Below, piece after piece: positions 59,793 to 64,000 of a DNA stretch of 64,000 bases (position 1 is its first letter; each line of letters opens with the position of its first letter). The DNA is taken from positions 53,407,411-53,471,410 of the forward strand of contig OW203762.1 of assembly GCA_934045905.1 (NCBI GenBank), written 5' to 3'. The DNA is from Leuctra nigra (lineage: Eukaryota; Arthropoda; Insecta; Plecoptera; Leuctridae). The position numbers and the translations under genes are program-made. The notes beneath the pieces were generated by a model that made no database searches, was not told the DNA's origin, and saw nothing but the letters and a program-made list of their open reading frames with translations.

Positions 59793-61547
59793 TTCACTTT
59801 AATAAAACATCTCATCTATAGGGCGACTCATATTATACCAAATTAGATTTTACTTGTAAATTATTATTTAATAAAAATCCAGTGCGAATCGGAGGTTGTT
59901 TTGCTACAAAAAAGAGTAAGTAGGTACAAAGAGAACTTCACAGACATGTCACTCGACTCGCAGCTTGTTGAGGAAATGGCAAAGAACTTGTGTAAGATGA
60001 CCGCCGAGAATTCATGTATTTCTTCAGAAGAATTTTGGTTGCTGTTGGAATCCACATTTGAATTTTGATTTCATACTCATATTTTGCTAACCTCAAAAGC
60101 ATGTATTTCATGATTTGATTCGTAATTTCATACGAATCTGTTAATATGAATTCAAGCAATTCCAATTTTGCTTTTGCTATTAGGTAGGACCTAGTAGGTA
60201 CCTACCTAGTAGGTACTAGCAAATGCCTACCTTCCCTAATGACCACTGACATCCGCTCTGTTGGGATTCGTTACTGTTAACAGCAGCATTGAATGCTCTT
60301 GTTGATGTTGAAGGCCGCTCTTCGGTAAATATTCAATGAGCGTTCACTCTAGAATTGCTCCTTCATCCCACCATGATGAAGGCCAAAGTGAATACGCTTA
60401 TCGAAAATTTACCCGCACTTTACCAGATTCCGTCTTTAAAAGACTTGTTATTAATTCTGTGTAGGGTCACGTTGTGTCTTTATGACAACATGTAGTACCT
60501 ACGACAACATGAGAATCATATTGTTGTATTTATCATACCTATCAGGTTTTCCTGCAATTTGGTAAAATGTAAGACAATCTCAACTATTGCAGTGGAAATG
60601 TTTTACGTTAAGGCACGACATTACCCTTTGTCTGTATACATCGACAGCAGAGTTACGAATCCCAAACAAAGAAGCGATTTCAATGCATTAATTCAAATTA
60701 AAAAAACAATAGTTTGCTTGATTTTGCCAAGCCGAACATTTTCATTGATGGTTTAGATTTGAGAATGGCCACTCTATTGTGACGTACCTTTCTAACTAGG
60801 CTGCAATGTTAAAGTCAATCACATCTAGAACGTTTTGCTAATTTCCTTCGTAACCAATGAGTCCAGAATCGCAGAACCACAAACCATGACTCCTCTTATA
60901 TAACAAAAACAATAACATTTAAGAAATTTAAGAAAACTCGGACAATGCCGTAAGGTACGTTTACAGCTCGCCACGGACCGCCCGACGTTCTGCGCTCAGC
61001 GCTGAAAGATGAACATGATTTATCTCTTGATCTTGAACACCAGCGCTCGGGCAAGCCCGAGCGCAAGCCTCCTGATTGGCCAGCGCTGAGCGTCGAGTGC
61101 GTCAACGCCGAGCTGTAAACGTACTTTAGAGTCTGAGTAGGCTAGGAACAAGTTGTCAACAACCTCAGAGTTGTTGCAATTTAACTCTTTGTGAAGTTCA
61201 AATCTTCTCACAAACTATTTGACATTAATAACACGAAAATTAATTTAATAATAATATCTCGGTGAATACCAAGGGAAATATTGTGTCATTAAATTTCAAT
61301 AGGTAAATTTATAGTTTGTGAGAGTCTAAATAATAAATATTATAGTCTTTGTGAAGTTTATATTTAATACCTCACAACCCACTGGGAAATGTTTGGAACT
61401 TACTAGTAGGGCAGAGTACCTACTGTACTGTTATACTAGTACAGTCATACTAGTGTAGAGTACTAGTTGCCAGGTGGCCCACTGTTCCCCAGTCTCCCCT
61501 ACCTATCTTGTTATAATAAATTAGGCTGTTTTTAACTTTGTCTTTAG
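59793..61547. other. Intergenic region between puf and ZAD gene
   Basis: AT-rich DNA with TAGGTACCTA-type clusters near 60180-60220. A 174-bp MITE is annotated separately. The last part should include the promoter and 5' UTR of the ZAD gene; no core promoter could be defined. Confidence 0.5.
60953..61126. mobile_element. MITE, 174 bp, TA-flanked
   Basis: The left end AGGTACGTTTACAGCTCG and the complement of CGAGCTGTAAACGTACTT are flanked by TA on both sides (60951-60952, 61127-61128). TA duplication fits Tc1/mariner-type mobilisation, but a longer target cannot be excluded. The core is GC-rich (CAGCGCTGA motifs). Confidence 0.75.
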
Positions 61548-61569
61548 AGGGTTGAACTGTCAATTCATC

Positions 61570-61878
61570 ATGTCCAAGAATGATGAGGAGGATTCGTCGG
61601 AGATGGTGCATCATAGCTTAGAAGAAGATGAACACATGTACACTATTTCAATGGACCCATCCAGTCTAGGAATAGTAATGGAGGGAATAGTGGTCCATCC
61701 AGGCGCAGAAATTCCGTGGCTCGAAGAAATAGGTGTGGAGACTCAAATGCCGTCAGCTGCCGAGTCTACATTATGCAGAGTGTGTGCTGAGGATAGCTTG
61801 GACCTAGTACACATTTTTCAAGAGCAGGGAATGAAGCTTGAATTGGAAAAGAAAATTCACTTGCATCTTCCAATACAG
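61570..61878 (+). CDS. ZAD gene first coding exon
   Basis: 103 codons in phase 0 ending ATACAG|GTATAC. Acidic N-terminus, then the first ZAD Cys pair (CRVC). Confidence 0.9.
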
Positions 61879-62011
61879 GTATACCTAATTAATTTACAAT
61901 GCCAATTTGTAGATCGAAATTAGTGGATTCCCAACCCCAGGTTTTATTGAATAAAGATTTGATTCCCTGAGTAGGTAAGGAGGTTTTAATATATTTATTT
62001 TTAAATAAATG

Positions 62012-62048
<37 letters not shown>

Positions 62049-64000
62049 TCGTGACCATGTTTCCAACTATTGTCGGCTCAGGGGGTGGGATGATCCCACC
62101 AATGTTCTAGGGCACTTGTGTTCTCAGAGCCGACTTGCCAAGTCCAACACTCTACACTTCTTCAATCTCTTCTTCCACTTCTTCAGCCTCCTCTTTTTCC
62201 ACCAGTTCCCTCCATCTCTCTCTGTCTTCCCACCACTTCTCTGTTGTAATTACTCCCCAACACTCTCCTCTTTCTTCTGCGGCTGCCTCTATTCCGTTGA
62301 TCCATTTAGTTGTAGGTCTTCCTGCCTTTCTTCTGCCACCCCTTGCTGCCCACTCTGCCTCTCTATATGGTATCCTCTCTTCTCCCATCCTCTTCATCCG
62401 TACCATCTTAGCCTCTCTTTTCCAAGTTTAAATATAAGAGACTCCACTTCTTGGTCCTTTCTAATCTTTGCACTCCTCACCTTGTCCATCTTCGTCACTC
62501 CCGCCACACTTCTCAGGAACTTCATTTCCGCTGCCTGCATTTTCATTTCTTCCTTCCCACCCATTGGCCAAGTTACTGCTGCATATGTTAAGATTGGTAC
62601 AAAGTAAGTCTTGTACAGTAATATCTTACACCTCTTACACCTCAATATTCCTCATCTTTTGGAGACCAATTTATGGTACCTACCTATTTTTATTTTGTTG
62701 TCCTGCAAAACACTTACGAAGTTGCGAGGCGAATTTGACCTTAAAATTTGCCAAATTTGGTGTAGGTAATGCATATTTTTTATTAAATCTAATTTTGATT
62801 TAAATTTGTTAACAGGTTACTGAAGATGACAATTTGCCAACGAAGATGTGTCTGACTTGTGTGCGGAGACTCAATGCATGCCACAATCTTGCAAATTTGT
62901 GCATGGATGCAGAATTAAAGCTGGAGTCTATCTACAACCCTCACAATATAAATGACAACAAGGTAGGTTCACTTTAATTAAATAAATTCTGTAATTAAAG
63001 GTCGGGTTTCATTTGAAATTTTTGTTACCAGAGTTTGTCAACTGATGGCTGGTCTGAATGAATGATTTGTCCTTGTTTTCACATACATTCAATGTGCTTT
63101 TCTCTCATATTCAGAATTTGCACTTTCTTTAGTTGGAAATACCAATTTCTTTAGTTGGAAATACCAATTTCGTTGGGCGTTCTTGAGTACTGTTCACACA
63201 GAAAGCAACATTGTATATTTTGTAGTGTGTGTACCTACTATCTATCGTTTTAATAGTTGGTAATTTACATTTTTATTTTGTAGCTGGATGACATAGACAC
63301 GAAGAAAACTGCTGGCAATAGGAAAAGTGCACTTCCAAGTGATCGCTTGATGAAAGCAATGCAATTAATAAGACACGATAAAGAGCAGTGCCACTCTTCA
63401 CTGCCTGGTTACGAATCATTATCAGGCAATGATGGCGAAGAAGATGATGGTCATGAAAGCAGTAACAACGAGACATTTGAAGCAGTTTATCTGGAAGATC
63501 ATGCTGCTAGTGAGCTGAAAGGAAGTCAGATTTTGGATGTGGTTATTGAGCCTGTTGGAAGAGAGTCTTTGCCACCCGGCAAGTGGACTACTGCTGAGCT
63601 TAGAGTGAAGATTCCAAAAAATTTTGCAGAATGCGACACTTCCTTAAAGTCTCAGATAGTCGGAGCGATACAAGACATCATGATAGAGGAAGACCAAGTA
63701 GGGATTTCCAAGAGAAGACATTCAGGAACAAGGCGTTCTAAGACGGAATGGAAGTGTGACATCTGCGGCCACATAGCTCCGAGACAATCCTCTCTGCTAG
63801 TTCACCAACGTCGCAATCACTCGAAACCTTTTGCCTGCAGTTATTGTTACAAAACCTTCACTAATGGAGTAGCAAGGTGATTTAATTTTTTCCGATCTGT
63901 CTTTTGCATACATATAGTACATACTCCTACCTAGTAGAGTGTGTAGAAGAACGATCTAACAATATCCTACTTTATTTCAGAATTGCCCATCAACGGAGTC
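61570..64000 (+). CDS. ZAD-domain C2H2 zinc-finger protein, 3' end beyond window
   Basis: Exons are 61570-61878, 62816-62962, 63284-63876 and 63981 onward, with GT-AG introns and consistent phases. An acceptor-like TCTTTAG at 61541-61547 suggests that the exon with the start codon follows a 5' UTR intron. ATG at 61570 is the first in frame (MSKNDEEDSSEMVHHSLEED). Residues of about 70-145 form a ZAD: LCRVCAEDS, then MCLTCVRRLN, two Cys pairs that bind zinc and mediate dimerisation in insect zinc-finger factors. An acidic linker follows. The first fingers are CDICGHIAPRQSSLLVHQRR (with H four residues on) and CSYCYKTF, continuing across the last intron into IAHQRS. It is likely a nuclear DNA-binding regulator. 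The specific orthologue and targets are not identifiable here. Confidence 0.92.
62010..62645 (-). pseudogene. 5'-truncated LINE in ZAD gene intron
   Basis: On the minus strand are ILTYAAVTWPMGGKEEMKMQ and EMKFLRSVAGVTKMDKVR, then RLRWYG. After a frame change, VRMKRMGEERIPYREAEWAA and RRKAGRPTTKW follow. This is the C-terminal end of a non-LTR retrotransposon polyprotein. On the element's strand it is followed by a hairpin (GGTGGGATCATCCCACC, near 62083-62099) and an ATT-repeat tail (62010-62045). The element is opposite to the gene and inactive (truncated, frameshifted). Confidence 0.85.
62816..62962 (+). CDS. ZAD gene second coding exon
   Basis: 49 codons in phase 0, acceptor TTAACAG, donor AAG|GTAGGT. 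It carries the second ZAD Cys pair (MCLTCVRRLNACHNLANLC) and the closing helix. Confidence 0.93.
63284..63876 (+). CDS. ZAD gene third coding exon
   Basis: Acceptor TTTTGTAG, donor GCAAG|GTGATT, ending in phase 2. It encodes the acidic linker (GNDGEEDDGHESSNNE), a conserved-looking GKWTTAELRVKIPKNF segment, one full C2H2 finger and the start of the second. Confidence 0.92.
63981..64000 (+). CDS. ZAD gene fourth coding exon (cut by window end)
   Basis: Acceptor TTTATTTCAG, then AATTGCCCATCAACGGAGTC, which in phase completes R and continues IAHQRS, supplying the first His of the second finger. Confidence 0.85.

Noticed and set aside
60180..60225. TAGGTACCTACC cluster as a regulatory element
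   Set aside because: Such words are scattered through the window as background sequence; nothing ties this cluster to the ZAD promoter.
62116..62607. 163-residue Ser/Phe/Leu-rich plus-strand frame
   Set aside because: It is the reverse strand of a LINE reverse-transcriptase fragment that makes sense on the minus strand.

Overview
This window is nuclear DNA from an arthropod, almost certainly an insect. It has spliced genes with GT-AG introns, a zinc-finger gene with a ZAD domain (a family expanded in insects), GC-rich exons in AT-rich introns, and many small DNA transposons with intact target-site duplications. I cannot name the order. The frequent TAGGTACCTA-type words are reminiscent of Lepidoptera and some Hemiptera but do not decide it.

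The sequence is two contigs joined by exactly 200 N (37931-38130). The left contig (1-37930) begins with the last four coding exons of a puffyeye/USP34 deubiquitinase gene and its 3' flank (1-5851). It then passes into GC-rich palindromes, and then into a 13.1-kb structure (6402-19533). That structure is bounded by a perfect 17-bp inverted repeat, and its arms are arrays of a degenerate 10-bp TCTGG/CCAGA repeat, so it resembles a foldback transposon. From 19531 to the gap lies about 150 copies of a 123-bp satellite with higher-order structure and one reading frame left open throughout.

The right contig (38131-64000) carries 19 coding exons of the puf/USP34 orthologue, ending at 56844. They encode 2391 residues, with the 5' part missing. 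A ubiquitin-like region, a USP catalytic domain with Cys and His boxes, and a helical C-terminal part are visible. Its introns hold several MITEs or small hAT/Harbinger-like elements, five of them with clear target-site duplications. The last four exons and 2.9 kb of 3' flank (53915-59769) match the left end of the window almost perfectly (I saw four substitutions and two length differences, none in exons). The two copies diverge abruptly at 5851/59769. This could be a recent duplication, but the simplest reading is that the left contig is the other haplotype, carrying a large repeat insertion downstream of puf.

After puf, on the same strand, is a ZAD-C2H2 zinc-finger gene (61570 to beyond the window end) with a 5'-truncated LINE in its first visible intron. 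No tRNA, rRNA or CRISPR array was seen. The most unusual content is the pairing of a foldback-like element built from 10-bp repeats with an abutting, indel-free 123-bp satellite.
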